DNA of 37,163 bases, taken from Clostridia bacterium. Lineage in GTDB: Bacteria > Bacillota > Clostridia > Tissierellales > Dethiosulfatibacteraceae. Positions 8,064 to 16,143 of this stretch are shown here, piece by piece. Positions within the stretch are counted from its first letter, which is position 1, and the number at the start of each line of letters is the position of its first letter. A model generated the notes under the pieces. The model was given only the letters and a program-made list of their open reading frames with translations. It made no database searches and was not told the origin of the DNA. The position numbers and the translations under genes were made by a program. The stretch spans positions 1 to 37,163 of the forward strand of contig JAABRS010000005.1 in the NCBI GenBank assembly GCA_011390775.1. Reading direction: 5' to 3'.

Positions 8064-8456
8064 ATGGAAAAAGAATACAAAGCAACATTAAGACTTAGAA
8101 TGAGTTCGCAGGATGCACACTATGGTGGAAATCTTGTTGATGGAGCTAGAATGCTGGGATTATTTGGAGATATAGCAACAGAACTTCTTATACAATGTGA
8201 CGGAGACGAAGGACTTTTTAGATCTTATGATTGTGTAGATTTTTTAGCGCCGGTATATGCTGGAGATTATATAGAAGTTGAAGGTGAAATAACAAAAATA
8301 GGTAATACATCAAGAAAAATGAAATTCACAGCAAAAAAAGTAGTTTTACCAAGACCTGATATAAATCAATCAGCATGTGATATACTAGATGAACCTATTA
8401 TAGTATGTGAAGCTACAGGAACATGTATAGTACCTAAAAACAAGCAGAGAAAATAG
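8064..8456 (+). CDS. kal: 3-aminobutyryl-CoA ammonia lyase
   Basis: A 130-residue hotdog-fold enzyme of the lysine fermentation pathway. It removes ammonia from L-3-aminobutyryl-CoA to give crotonyl-CoA. The [24 protein letters not shown] stretch is characteristic of the family (given here in two parts: [13 protein letters not shown] and [11 protein letters not shown]). The start is ATG 8064, preceded by AAAGGAG at 8050-8056; an in-frame upstream ATG inside kdd lacks a ribosome site. It is the second and last gene of the sigma-54 operon and is closed by a terminator 10 bases after the stop. Confidence 0.92.
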   Translation: MEKEYKATLRLRMSSQDAHYGGNLVDGARMLGLFGDIATELLIQCDGDEGLFRSYDCVDFLAPVYAGDYIEVEGEITKIGNTSRKMKFTAKKVVLPRPDINQSACDILDEPIIVCEATGTCIVPKNKQRK

Positions 8457-8470
8457 AAATAATAAAAAAA

Positions 8471-8498
8471 TGCTATCAAAATAAGATAGTGTTTTTTT
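8471..8498 (+). terminator. Rho-independent terminator of kdd-kal
   Basis: TGCTATC (8471-8477) pairs with GATAGTG (8485-8491) using two G-T wobbles, and is followed by TTTTTTT. Confidence 0.75.
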
Positions 8499-8524
8499 AT
8501 TGGAAATAAAATACACCTATATTC

Positions 8525-8553
8525 TTGTAAAACCAAAGGCTATAAAGTATAAT
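8525..8553 (+). promoter_or_regulatory. Sigma-A promoter of the DUF5317 gene
   Basis: TTGTAA (8525-8530) and a perfect TATAAT (8548-8553) with a 17-bp spacer. It lies between the kal terminator and the GTG start at 8584, which supports that start over one further upstream. Confidence 0.75.
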
Positions 8554-8583
8554 GTTAATGATATTAATCCTTGGGAGGACAAA

Positions 8584-9174
8584 GTGGTACTAGAAGGTTT
8601 GTTAATAGGAATATTAATTGGATATATAAGAAAAGGTGAAATTAGTAAAATAGGAAATGTAGTTATAAAAGGTAAATTTTTTATTTTAGTTTCTTTGTTA
8701 ATTCAGATGTCGTTTTTGCTGCTAAATACAGGTTTACTGGATTTAAATTTTAACTACTATGAAGTGATTCTAATTGCATCTTACATCTTCATCCTAATTG
8801 CTATAGGAGTGAATTGGAGAATTAAGTACCTTCCTATTATTTTTGTTGGGAGTGCATTAAATCTTATAAGCTTTATAATAAATGGTTTAAACATAGGCAT
8901 AACAGACAATACTGCTCAAATTGCTTTCTCACAAGAGATATACCAGTTACTTTCTGAAGGAAACATTAAGTTGTTTAAAATAATATCAGATAAAAAGTTC
9001 TTTACAGGTGGATTTGTTCCGTGGAATCGAATGATGTTATTTCCATCAGCGGTCTCGATTGGAGATATTGTAATTTTTATCGGAGTTATTTTAGTTGTTC
9101 AAAATTTAATGATTAATAGAAGTAGATTTGGTAGTAATTCTGTAACATTCTCAAAGAATTTATTCAGAAAATAA
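8584..9174 (+). CDS. DUF5317-like integral membrane protein
   Basis: About 196 residues with five or so hydrophobic segments and a start of the VLEGLLIGILIGYIRKGEI type, which resembles DUF5317 proteins of Firmicutes. Function is unknown. The GTG at 8584 is preceded by TTGGGAGGAC at the right distance, and a strong promoter lies 31 bases upstream, so the longer reading frame beginning at 8500 is not used. The sequence PWNRMMLFPSAVSIGDI near the C-terminus is the most conserved-looking part. The gene is monocistronic between two terminators. Confidence 0.75.
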   Translation: MVLEGLLIGILIGYIRKGEISKIGNVVIKGKFFILVSLLIQMSFLLLNTGLLDLNFNYYEVILIASYIFILIAIGVNWRIKYLPIIFVGSALNLISFIINGLNIGITDNTAQIAFSQEIYQLLSEGNIKLFKIISDKKFFTGGFVPWNRMMLFPSAVSIGDIVIFIGVILVVQNLMINRSRFGSNSVTFSKNLFRK

Positions 9175-9180
9175 ATTACT

Positions 9181-9300
9181 TTTCGCAAACTCAGAGTGAC
9201 AGAATGGTTCATCCAGGATATGTTGAAGGATTTTTAAGCCTAGGCTCTTTTATGGCCTCAGAGTCAATTAATTGGTCATTCCGAAAACATTAAGAATCTT
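9181..9300. repeat. Degenerate palindromic intergenic repeat
   Basis: The gap holds TCAGAGTGAC near 9191-9200 and GTCATTCCGA near 9274-9283, inverted copies matching at 8 of 10 positions, with TTTTCGC and AAGAATCTTA on the outer sides. This resembles a decayed form of the widespread GTCATTCTGAG..AAGAATCTTA type intergenic repeat of clostridia. A perfect 10-bp palindrome AGCCTAGGCT lies at 9237-9246 and a second partial copy of CTCAGAGT follows near 9258. No reading frame is apparent in it. Confidence 0.4.
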
Positions 9301-9304
9301 ATGC

Positions 9305-9324
9305 GTGCCGAGGGGCACTTTTTA
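9305..9324 (+). terminator. Probable rho-independent terminator
   Basis: GTGCC (9305-9309) and GGCAC (9314-9318) form a short GC-rich stem with loop GAGG, followed by TTTTT. It ends the DUF5317 transcript or acts as a leader hairpin just before the flippase ribosome site. Confidence 0.6.
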
Positions 9325-9344
9325 ATTTACTACAGGAGGAAAAA

Positions 9345-10952
9345 ATGTCAGACAAAAATTTTCTTAAAGGAGCTGCAGTATTAGGAGCAGCTGGTCTTAT
9401 AGTTAAAATCATAGGAGCTATTTATAGAATACCTCTTACAAATTTAATAGGAACAGAAGGAATCGGATACTATCAACCGGCATATCAGGTTTACAATTTG
9501 CTACTAGTAATTTCTCTTGCTGGATTTCCAACAGCAATTGCAAGATTAGTGTCGGAAAAAATAGCCTTGGATAATTTCAAAGGAGCTCAACAGGTATTTA
9601 AAATATCCATGGCAACCCTAATAACTTTAGCAGCAGTTTCATCTGTATTCGTTTTTATTTTTGCAGAACAAATTGCAGTATCTATAGGTTATCCAGGGAC
9701 TTCATATTCTTTGTTGGCTTTGACTCCTGCATTATTTTTTGTTCCGATTATGTCTGTTTATAGAGGATATTTTCAAGGAATGCAAAATATGCTTCCAACA
9801 GCTTTATCCCAAATTATAGAACAGCTATTTAGATTTGCTGTAGGACTTTATTTGGCTTATATTTTTGTCGGTGAGTCATTACCTAAAGCAGCAGGTGGAG
9901 CTTCATTTGGAGCTTCAGCTGGAGGTATTGCTGGATTTACTCTTATATTTATAGTTTACAGATTAAACAAGAAAAAAATCGATGAAAAAATTAATCTATC
10001 TAAAAAAAATGTAGAAGAAAATTGGAAAAGAGTACTAAAAAGACTTTTTCAAATTGCAATTCCTATAACAATTGGAGCATCCATAGTTCCATTGATGGGA
10101 TTAATAGATGCTAAACTAGTTTCTATGAGATTGCTTGCAATAGGTTACAGTGAAATTGAGGCGACGGATTTATACGGACAGTTAAGCGGTACAGCCCAAA
10201 CATTTATTAACTTTCCACAAGTATTTTCAATAGCCATAGCAATGAGCTTAGTACCTACTATTACTGAATCCTTCACAAGAAAAGAATATAAAATGCTGAA
10301 TATGACTGCTAATTTAGGTATAAGAACAGCATTGCTAATAGGACTACCCTCTGCTATAGGACTTTTCGTTCTTGCAGAACCTATAATAGTACTATTTTAT
10401 CCCGGGTTAGGTAGTGCAAAGCATGCCAGTGTAGGATATTTACTTGCTATATTGGCTGTTAGTGTAGTATTTCTTACAGTAGTTCAGTCCTTAACTGCTA
10501 TTCTTCAAGCTGTAGAAAAACAAAAAATACCGGTAAAAAATTTAGCAATAGGTGCATTAGTAAAGGTAGTTCTTACATATATATTAGTTGGTATGAGAAG
10601 TTTAAATGTTTCCGGAGCTGCATACAGTACTATTGCAGCATATTTTACTGCGGCACTTTTAAACTACATAGATCTTAAAAGAAAAACAAAAATCGATATT
10701 AAATTAAGAAATATAGTCCCTAGACCATTAGCTGCATCCTTAATAATGGGGGTTATTGTATTTGCTGGATACTCACTAATGTACGGCTTTTTAGGTATGA
10801 AGCTTTCAGCCTTAGTATCGGTAGTGCTTGGAGTAGTAGTTTATATAATAGCCCTTCCTTTGACAAAGGCTATTACAAAAAAAGACTTAGAGCTACTACC
10901 TAAGGGAGAAAAGATAGAAAGATTTCTTGTGAAATTAAGACTTATGAAGTAG
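9345..10952 (+). CDS. SpoVB/YabM-type polysaccharide flippase (MVF/MOP superfamily)
   Basis: A 535-residue integral membrane protein with about 14 hydrophobic segments and the N-terminal motif KGAAVLGAAGLIVKIIGAIYR followed by PLTNLIGTEGIGYYQ, which marks the SpoVB/YtgP/MurJ-like group (the first motif runs from residue 8). These proteins flip lipid-linked cell-wall or polysaccharide precursors across the membrane. The next gene is mazG, and the order flippase-mazG-(HU)-rqcP matches yabM-yabN-yabO of Bacillus, so the YabM role is a better fit than SpoVB proper. The ATG lies after AGGAGGAAAAA. mazG follows by nine bases. Confidence 0.9.
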   Translation: MSDKNFLKGAAVLGAAGLIVKIIGAIYRIPLTNLIGTEGIGYYQPAYQVYNLLLVISLAGFPTAIARLVSEKIALDNFKGAQQVFKISMATLITLAAVSSVFVFIFAEQIAVSIGYPGTSYSLLALTPALFFVPIMSVYRGYFQGMQNMLPTALSQIIEQLFRFAVGLYLAYIFVGESLPKAAGGASFGASAGGIAGFTLIFIVYRLNKKKIDEKINLSKKNVEENWKRVLKRLFQIAIPITIGASIVPLMGLIDAKLVSMRLLAIGYSEIEATDLYGQLSGTAQTFINFPQVFSIAIAMSLVPTITESFTRKEYKMLNMTANLGIRTALLIGLPSAIGLFVLAEPIIVLFYPGLGSAKHASVGYLLAILAVSVVFLTVVQSLTAILQAVEKQKIPVKNLAIGALVKVVLTYILVGMRSLNVSGAAYSTIAAYFTAALLNYIDLKRKTKIDIKLRNIVPRPLAASLIMGVIVFAGYSLMYGFLGMKLSALVSVVLGVVVYIIALPLTKAITKKDLELLPKGEKIERFLVKLRLMK

Positions 10953-10961
10953 GAGGAATAT

Positions 10962-12395
10962 ATGGCAAAACTTACTATTATTGGTACAGGAACAAAAAAA
11001 ATTGATGACATATCTTTTAAAGGATATAGAACATTAAAAGATGAGGTTTTTAGATTTGTAAGAACTGATAGACATCCTTTTGTTGAATACTTATTAGAAA
11101 AAAGTATTCAGTTTAAAACTTTTGACAAACACTTTGAAGAAAAGAAAAATTTAGATCAGGTATATGAAAGCATAATAGATGAAATATTGGAAAAAATTAA
11201 AATTGAAGATAATATTTACTATTATGTACCGGGAAGTCCATACTATGGAGATATAGTTACAGAATATTTTATGAAAAATAATATAGATGACATGGAAGTG
11301 GAAATAATAGATAGTATAAGTTTTTGGCAAAAAGCTATTAGTTTAATTGATGAAAATAATGAAAATCTTAAAACTTTATCTGGAGAAGAATATAATTTTT
11401 ACGATATTGATATAAATTCAAACTTACTATTCACTCAAATATTTAATAAAGACATTGCTGAAAAAATAAAACTAGACTTGGGAGAAATTTATGGAGATGA
11501 ATATAAAGTTAACATAATCGATGTCATATCAGAAAATACAATGGAAATACCTGTTTTAATGGTAGATAAACTAAAAAAATATTCATTTTCTACATATATT
11601 TTTGTTGAAAGTATTGAAAAATCAACAAAAGAGTTGTATAATGTAAATAATTTACTAAAGACTATGGAAACTCTCCGTGGTCCCGATGGTTGTCCTTGGG
11701 ATAGAAAGCAAACTCATAAATCAATAAGAGATTGTTTAATAGAAGAAGCCTATGAGGTTGTTGATGCTATTGAAAAGGAAGATTATGAAAATTTTATAGA
11801 AGAATTAGGAGATTTACTTCTTCAGGTTGTATTTCATGCACAAATAGCTAGAGAAGAAGGATATTTTAACATTTACGACGTATATACAGGTATATGTAAA
11901 AAGCTAAATGAAAGACATCCTCATGTTTTTGGAGATGTTGATGCAGAGAATGAAGATGAAGCTTTAAAAAGTTGGGAATATATTAAGGGTAAAGAAAAAA
12001 AGTTAAATACATATCATGATAAACTGCTTGAAGTTCCGAAAGCCCTTTCTCCACTAACAAAAAGTTATAAAATTCAGAAAATAGCAGCTGAAGTAGGTTT
12101 TGATTGGCCTGACATAAATGGAGCAGTATCAAAAATCCATGAAGAACTTGATGAACTGTTAAAAGAGTACGATAAAATTGATAAGGATAAAATTGAAGAT
12201 GAACTTGGAGATTTATTATTTGCAATAGTTAATTTCTCGAGATTTCTAAAAATTAATCCAGACATTGCACTTAATCGTACGGTTAATAAATTTATAAAAA
12301 GATTTAAGTATATAGAAGATAACTCAAATAAATCTCTCAAAGACATGTCACTAGAAGATATGGATGAATTATGGGAGAAGTCAAAAAGGCAATAA
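10962..12395 (+). CDS. mazG: MazG nucleoside triphosphate pyrophosphohydrolase with tetrapyrrole-methylase-like N-domain (YabN type)
   Basis: A 477-residue two-domain protein. Residues 1-215 form a diverged SAM-dependent tetrapyrrole-methylase fold (start MAKLTIIGTG, later YYYVPGSPYYGD). Residues 225-477 hold two MazG units. The first has the catalytic-type EEAYE (about 261-265) and EELGD; the second has EELDE and DELGD. MazG hydrolyses NTPs and dNTPs to monophosphates and pyrophosphate, clearing aberrant nucleotides. This fused form is the YabN type of Firmicutes. The start is ATG after AGGAGGAATAT, nine bases behind the flippase gene. Confidence 0.94.
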   Translation: MAKLTIIGTGTKKIDDISFKGYRTLKDEVFRFVRTDRHPFVEYLLEKSIQFKTFDKHFEEKKNLDQVYESIIDEILEKIKIEDNIYYYVPGSPYYGDIVTEYFMKNNIDDMEVEIIDSISFWQKAISLIDENNENLKTLSGEEYNFYDIDINSNLLFTQIFNKDIAEKIKLDLGEIYGDEYKVNIIDVISENTMEIPVLMVDKLKKYSFSTYIFVESIEKSTKELYNVNNLLKTMETLRGPDGCPWDRKQTHKSIRDCLIEEAYEVVDAIEKEDYENFIEELGDLLLQVVFHAQIAREEGYFNIYDVYTGICKKLNERHPHVFGDVDAENEDEALKSWEYIKGKEKKLNTYHDKLLEVPKALSPLTKSYKIQKIAAEVGFDWPDINGAVSKIHEELDELLKEYDKIDKDKIEDELGDLLFAIVNFSRFLKINPDIALNRTVNKFIKRFKYIEDNSNKSLKDMSLEDMDELWEKSKRQ

Positions 12396-12447
12396 ATTCC
12401 TAGATGGAATTTGCAATAATAAAAAATTTTTACAAGGAGGGTTTTTA

Positions 12448-12726
12448 ATGAATAAAGCAGAACTAGTAGCAAGTATGGCTGAAAGAACTGGCTTTACTAA
12501 AAAAGATGCAGAGAAGGCATTAAACGCATTTATGGATTCAGTACAAGCAGAACTTGAAGATGGTGGAAAGGTTCAATTAGTGGGATTCGGAACATATGAA
12601 GTAAGAGACAGAAAAGCTAGAAAAGGAAGAAATCCTAGAAATCCAAAGGAAACAATCCATATTCCAGCTTCTAAAGCACCGGTTTTTAAAGCGGGTAAAT
12701 CTCTTAAGGAAGCAGTTAATAAGTAA
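12448..12726 (+). CDS. hup: HU family DNA-binding protein
   Basis: A 92-residue histone-like protein of normal HU length. It shows the N-terminal helices (MNKAELVASMAERTGFTKKDAEKALNAF, residues 1-28, cited by its ends MNKAEL and LNAF), the VGFGTYEVRDRKARKGRNP arm and the IPASKAPVFKAGKSLK tail. It compacts and bends DNA. The ATG at 12448 is set by AAGGAGG nine bases upstream; an upstream in-frame ATG inside mazG is ignored. It lies between mazG and rqcP and has its own terminator-like hairpin, so expression may be higher than that of the neighbours. Confidence 0.96.
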   Translation: MNKAELVASMAERTGFTKKDAEKALNAFMDSVQAELEDGGKVQLVGFGTYEVRDRKARKGRNPRNPKETIHIPASKAPVFKAGKSLKEAVNK

Positions 12727-12756
12727 TTAAAAGTCAGGCGTTAGCCTGATTTTTAA
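12727..12756 (+). terminator. Terminator or attenuating hairpin after HU
   Basis: TCAGGC (12734-12739) and GCCTGA (12744-12749) with loop GTTA, extended by AAAA/TTTT pairing, then TTTTT. rqcP begins only 20 bases further on, so some read-through into rqcP is likely. Confidence 0.8.
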
Positions 12757-12774
12757 TTTAAGAAAGGTGAAAAC

Positions 12775-13017
12775 ATGAGAATAGATAAATTTTTAAAAAA
12801 TTCAAGAATTATAAAAAGAAGAACTTCAGCTAAAAAAGCTTGTGAATCAGGAAGAGTTTTAATAAATGGAAGTCAGGCTAAACCTGGAAATGATGTAAGT
12901 GTAGGAGATAAAGTAGAAATAATTTACGGAGATAATACTATGAAGATCATAGTTAAAGAATTATTAGATCATGTTCCTAAAGATAAGGCTGAAAGCATGT
13001 ATGAAATTGTTAAATAA
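12775..13017 (+). CDS. rqcP: S4-domain RNA-binding protein RqcP (YabO/Hsp15-like)
   Basis: An 80-residue protein made almost wholly of one S4 domain (MRIDKFLKNSRIIKRRTSAKKAC.., residues 1-60, with VLINGSQAKPGNDVSVGD). RqcP works with RqcH on stalled 50S subunits to add C-terminal alanine tails in ribosome quality control. The ATG follows AGAAAGGTGA. It is in the YabO position behind mazG and HU. In Bacillus and spore-forming clostridia yabP and yabQ follow here; in this window the next gene is metG and they are missing. Confidence 0.92.
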   Translation: MRIDKFLKNSRIIKRRTSAKKACESGRVLINGSQAKPGNDVSVGDKVEIIYGDNTMKIIVKELLDHVPKDKAESMYEIVK

Positions 13018-13026
13018 TTTATATTC

Positions 13027-13055
13027 TTGACAAAATCTAAAATTTTATATATATT
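13027..13055 (+). promoter_or_regulatory. Sigma-A promoter of the metG T-box leader
   Basis: A perfect TTGACA (13027-13032) and TATATT (13050-13055) with a 17-bp spacer, the best -35 match in the window, placed directly before the T-box. Confidence 0.8.
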
Positions 13056-13071
13056 TTAATATAATACTTCA

Positions 13072-13318
13072 AAAGCAGTGAAAGGAAGAGTAGGTTTAAG
13101 AGTCTTTCTATAGAGAGCCGTATTTGGTGAAAAGCGGCGTTAGATATTAAGCTGAAGATGGTCCTGGAGCCTTACCTTCGAATAATTAGAGGGTGACGTT
13201 AGGATTACGTTATAAATCCAAGGTAATTTACCTAGTAAGGTATAAACTGTAAAGTTTATATAAAAAAGAGTGGTAACACGATAACTCGTCTCTTAATACA
13301 ATTAAGAGGCTTTTTTTA
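13072..13318 (+). ncRNA. T-box leader of metG (tRNA-Met-sensing)
   Basis: A long untranslated leader with T-box hallmarks. AGAGAGCC is near 13112 and GGTGAAAAGCGGC near 13126-13138. A likely specifier ATG lies at 13158-13160 within GAAGATGGTCC. The T-box core AAGAGTGGTAACACG ends at 13280, with bulge TGGT (13271-13274) matching an ACCA tRNA end. It ends in a terminator hairpin (13288-13310, 10-bp stem with one wobble) and TTTTTTT. Uncharged tRNA-Met should stabilise the antiterminator and turn metG on. The 350-base gap between rqcP and metG is explained by this element. Confidence 0.9.
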
Positions 13319-13371
13319 TTGCTAGTTAACAGTTCAGATTATTGATAATAATACAAAAGGAGGAACAAAAT

Positions 13372-15318
13372 ATGAACAAAAAACCATATTACATAAGTAC
13401 AGCAATTGCTTATACTTCAGGAAAGCCCCATATAGGAAATACTTATGAGATAGTATTAGCAGATAGTATTGCAAGATTTAAAAGATTAGAGGGATATGAT
13501 GTATATTTCCAAACGGGAACCGATGAGCACGGTCAAAAAGTTCAAATTAATGCTGAAAAAGCTGGTAAAAAACCTCAGGAACTTGTGGACGAAATAGCTA
13601 GTGAAATAAAAAGAATCTGGGATTTAATGAATACTTCCTACGATAGATTTATAAGAACTACTGAAAAAGAACATAAAGAAATAGTACAAAATATATTTAA
13701 AAAATTATATGAAAAGGGAGATATCTACAAAGATGAATATGAAGGTTTGTACTGTATACCTTGTGAGTCATTCTTTACAGAAGGTCAGCTTGTAGATGAC
13801 AAATGTCCTGACTGCGGTAGAGAGGTCAAAAATACAAAGGAAGAAGCATATTTCTTTAAGTTAAGCGAATATACAGATAAATTAATCAAACATATAGAAG
13901 AAAATCCAAACTTCATACAACCGGAATCCAGAAAAAATGAAATGCTAAATAATTTTTTGAAACCAGGTTTACAGGATTTATGTGTTTCTAGAACTAGTTT
14001 TGACTGGGGTATTCCGGTAACTATAGATGAAGGACATGTTATATACGTATGGATAGACGCTTTGAGCAATTATATTACAGGATTAGGATACAATCCATAT
14101 GGGGAAAGTGACAATAAATTCAAAAAGTTTTGGCCAGCAGATGTTCATTTAATAGGCAAGGATATATTAAGATTCCATACTATTTACTGGCCTAGTATAC
14201 TTATGGCCCTAGGGGTGGAATTACCTAAACAAGTTTTCGGACATCCATGGTTATTGGTTGGAGAAGGAAAGATGAGCAAATCAAAAGGTAATGTAATCTA
14301 TGCCGATGATTTAGTAGATTTATTTGGTGTAGATGCTGTTAGATACTTTTTGCTTCATGAAATGCCTTTTGCAAACGATGGGACTATTACCTATGAACTT
14401 TTAATTGAGAGAATAAACTCTGAATTGGCCAACGTACTAGGTAATTTAGTTAATAGAACAATCTCTATGGTTAACAAATACTTTGATGGGGAAGTTCTCA
14501 AACCGGGAGAAAAAGAAGATGTAGACGACGAGTTGATAAATTTAGCTCTGGAAACTCCAAAAAACTTACAGGAAAAAATGAAAGATTTAAAAGTTGCTGC
14601 TTCTTTAGACGAAATATTTAAACTTTTAAGAAGAAGTAATAAATACATTGATGAAACACAACCCTGGATACTAGGAAAAGAAGAAGATAGAAAAGATAGA
14701 TTATCTACGGTACTTTACAATTTACTAGAATCAATTAGATTTTGTGGGGTATTGCTTCAACCATTTATGCCTGAAACTGCCGAAAAGATTTTAGAACAGC
14801 TTAATACAAATAAAAATACATGGGAATCCTTAAGTAGCTTCGATGGTATAGAGGTAGGAGATAAAGTTGGAGAAGCTGAAATTTTATTTACAAGAATTGA
14901 TAAAAAGAAAAAGCTAAAAGAAATAGAGGATAGTATTGTGGAAAGTAAAAAAGAAAAAACAGAGGATAAAGTAGAAGAAAAAATAGAAGAGGTTGAGGAA
15001 GTAAGCATTGAAGATTTTGGCAAGTTAGACTTTAGAGTAGCTAAAATTTTAAAATGTGAAGATCATCCTAATGCTGATAAGCTTTACGTACTAAAGATTA
15101 AAATAGGTGATGAAGAAAGACAAATAGTATCAGGAATAAAAAAATGGTATAAGCCGGAGGATTTAGTAGATAAAAAAGTAGTAGTGATATATAATCTTAA
15201 ACCGGTAAAACTAAGAGGAGTAAAATCTCAAGGAATGGTACTTGCTGCTGAAAAAGGTAAGAAATTATCTTTAGTTTCAACTTTAGAAGATATACCTGAA
15301 GGAGCAAAAATATCATAA
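13372..15318 (+). CDS. metG: Methionyl-tRNA synthetase with C-terminal tRNA-binding domain
   Basis: A 648-residue class I synthetase that charges tRNA-Met. The HIGH-type motif is in GKPHIGNTYE near residue 17-26, the zinc-binding insertion has CIPC and CPDC near 126-145, and KMSKS is at 300-304. A Lys/Glu-rich linker (about 515-543) leads to a Trbp111-type OB-fold tRNA-binding domain (about 545-648, FGKLDFRVAKI... NADKLYVLKI). The start is ATG 13372 after AAAGGAGG; the slightly longer frame upstream lacks a site. It is regulated by the T-box leader. tatD follows 16 bases after the stop, as in Bacillus metS-yabD. Confidence 0.97.
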   Translation: MNKKPYYISTAIAYTSGKPHIGNTYEIVLADSIARFKRLEGYDVYFQTGTDEHGQKVQINAEKAGKKPQELVDEIASEIKRIWDLMNTSYDRFIRTTEKEHKEIVQNIFKKLYEKGDIYKDEYEGLYCIPCESFFTEGQLVDDKCPDCGREVKNTKEEAYFFKLSEYTDKLIKHIEENPNFIQPESRKNEMLNNFLKPGLQDLCVSRTSFDWGIPVTIDEGHVIYVWIDALSNYITGLGYNPYGESDNKFKKFWPADVHLIGKDILRFHTIYWPSILMALGVELPKQVFGHPWLLVGEGKMSKSKGNVIYADDLVDLFGVDAVRYFLLHEMPFANDGTITYELLIERINSELANVLGNLVNRTISMVNKYFDGEVLKPGEKEDVDDELINLALETPKNLQEKMKDLKVAASLDEIFKLLRRSNKYIDETQPWILGKEEDRKDRLSTVLYNLLESIRFCGVLLQPFMPETAEKILEQLNTNKNTWESLSSFDGIEVGDKVGEAEILFTRIDKKKKLKEIEDSIVESKKEKTEDKVEEKIEEVEEVSIEDFGKLDFRVAKILKCEDHPNADKLYVLKIKIGDEERQIVSGIKKWYKPEDLVDKKVVVIYNLKPVKLRGVKSQGMVLAAEKGKKLSLVSTLEDIPEGAKIS

Positions 15319-15334
15319 AAAGAAAGGTGATAAA

Positions 15335-16099
15335 ATGCTTATAGATAGTCATGCTCATTTAGATGATAGAAGATTTGATATAGATAGAAAGAAAATAATT
15401 AAAAACATGGAAAATGACGGAATAGAAATCATACTTCATCCCGGAGCAGATATGACATCTTCGGTTAAAGCAGTCAATACAGCTGAAAAGCATAAAAATA
15501 TTTATGCTGCTGTTGGATTTCATCCTCACAGTGCAAAAGAAATGGATGAAGATAGTTTGCAAATAATCAAATCTTTAGCAAAAAAAGAAAAAGTTATTGC
15601 AATAGGTGAAATAGGTTTAGATTATCATTATGATAATTCGCCGAGAGATATTCAGAGAAAATGGTTTATAGAACAGATTAGATTAGCTAAGGAATTAAAG
15701 CTGCCTTTTATAGTCCATGATCGTGAAGCACATGGAGATATCCTTAAAATATTAAAAGAGGAACAGTACGAAGGAATGAAAGGTATTATCCACTGTTATT
15801 CTGGAAGTTATGAAATGGCTGTAGAATTTATAAAATTAGGATTTATGATTTCTATAGCTGGACCCGTTACTTTTAAAAACGCTAGAAGAGTTAAAGAAGT
15901 TGTAAAAAAAATTCCTCTTGAAAATCTTCTTATAGAAACAGATAGCCCATATTTAGCTCCAGAACCAAAAAGAGGAAGAAGAAATGAGCCGGCTTACGTA
16001 AGGTATGTGGCAAGTGAAATAGCAGAAATAAAAGACATATCTTTTGAAAAGGTAGCAGAGGCTACATCAGAAAACTTCATTAAGTTTTTCAACCTATAA
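15335..16099 (+). CDS. tatD: TatD family hydrolase (metal-dependent DNase)
   Basis: A 254-residue TIM-barrel hydrolase with the metal ligands of the family: HAH at residues 6-8, GEIGLDYH near 92, HDREAH, IHCYSG and ETDSPYLAPEP near 204-214. Family members are 3'-5' exonucleases or related metal-dependent hydrolases. It starts with ATG after AGAAAGGTGATAAA, 16 bases behind metG, so it is translated from the T-box-controlled transcript. It ends at a terminator shared with the convergent phospholipase-like gene. Confidence 0.94.
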   Translation: MLIDSHAHLDDRRFDIDRKKIIKNMENDGIEIILHPGADMTSSVKAVNTAEKHKNIYAAVGFHPHSAKEMDEDSLQIIKSLAKKEKVIAIGEIGLDYHYDNSPRDIQRKWFIEQIRLAKELKLPFIVHDREAHGDILKILKEEQYEGMKGIIHCYSGSYEMAVEFIKLGFMISIAGPVTFKNARRVKEVVKKIPLENLLIETDSPYLAPEPKRGRRNEPAYVRYVASEIAEIKDISFEKVAEATSENFIKFFNL

Positions 16100-16103
16100 A
16101 AAA

Positions 16104-16143
16104 AACCTCCCGGCTTTTAAATTATATTAAAAGCTTGGAGGTT
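16104..16143. terminator. Bidirectional terminator between tatD and the phospholipase C-like gene
   Basis: AACCTCC (16104-16110) pairs with GGAGGTT (16137-16143), and an inner GCTTTTAA/TTAAAAGC stem adds to it. A-rich and T-rich sides suit both strands, and the right arm overlaps the stop of the leftward gene. Confidence 0.8.

Noticed and set aside
8500-8583. Longer N-terminus for the DUF5317 protein
   Set aside because: A sigma-A promoter lies inside this stretch and the GTG at 8584 has a strong GGGAGGA site.
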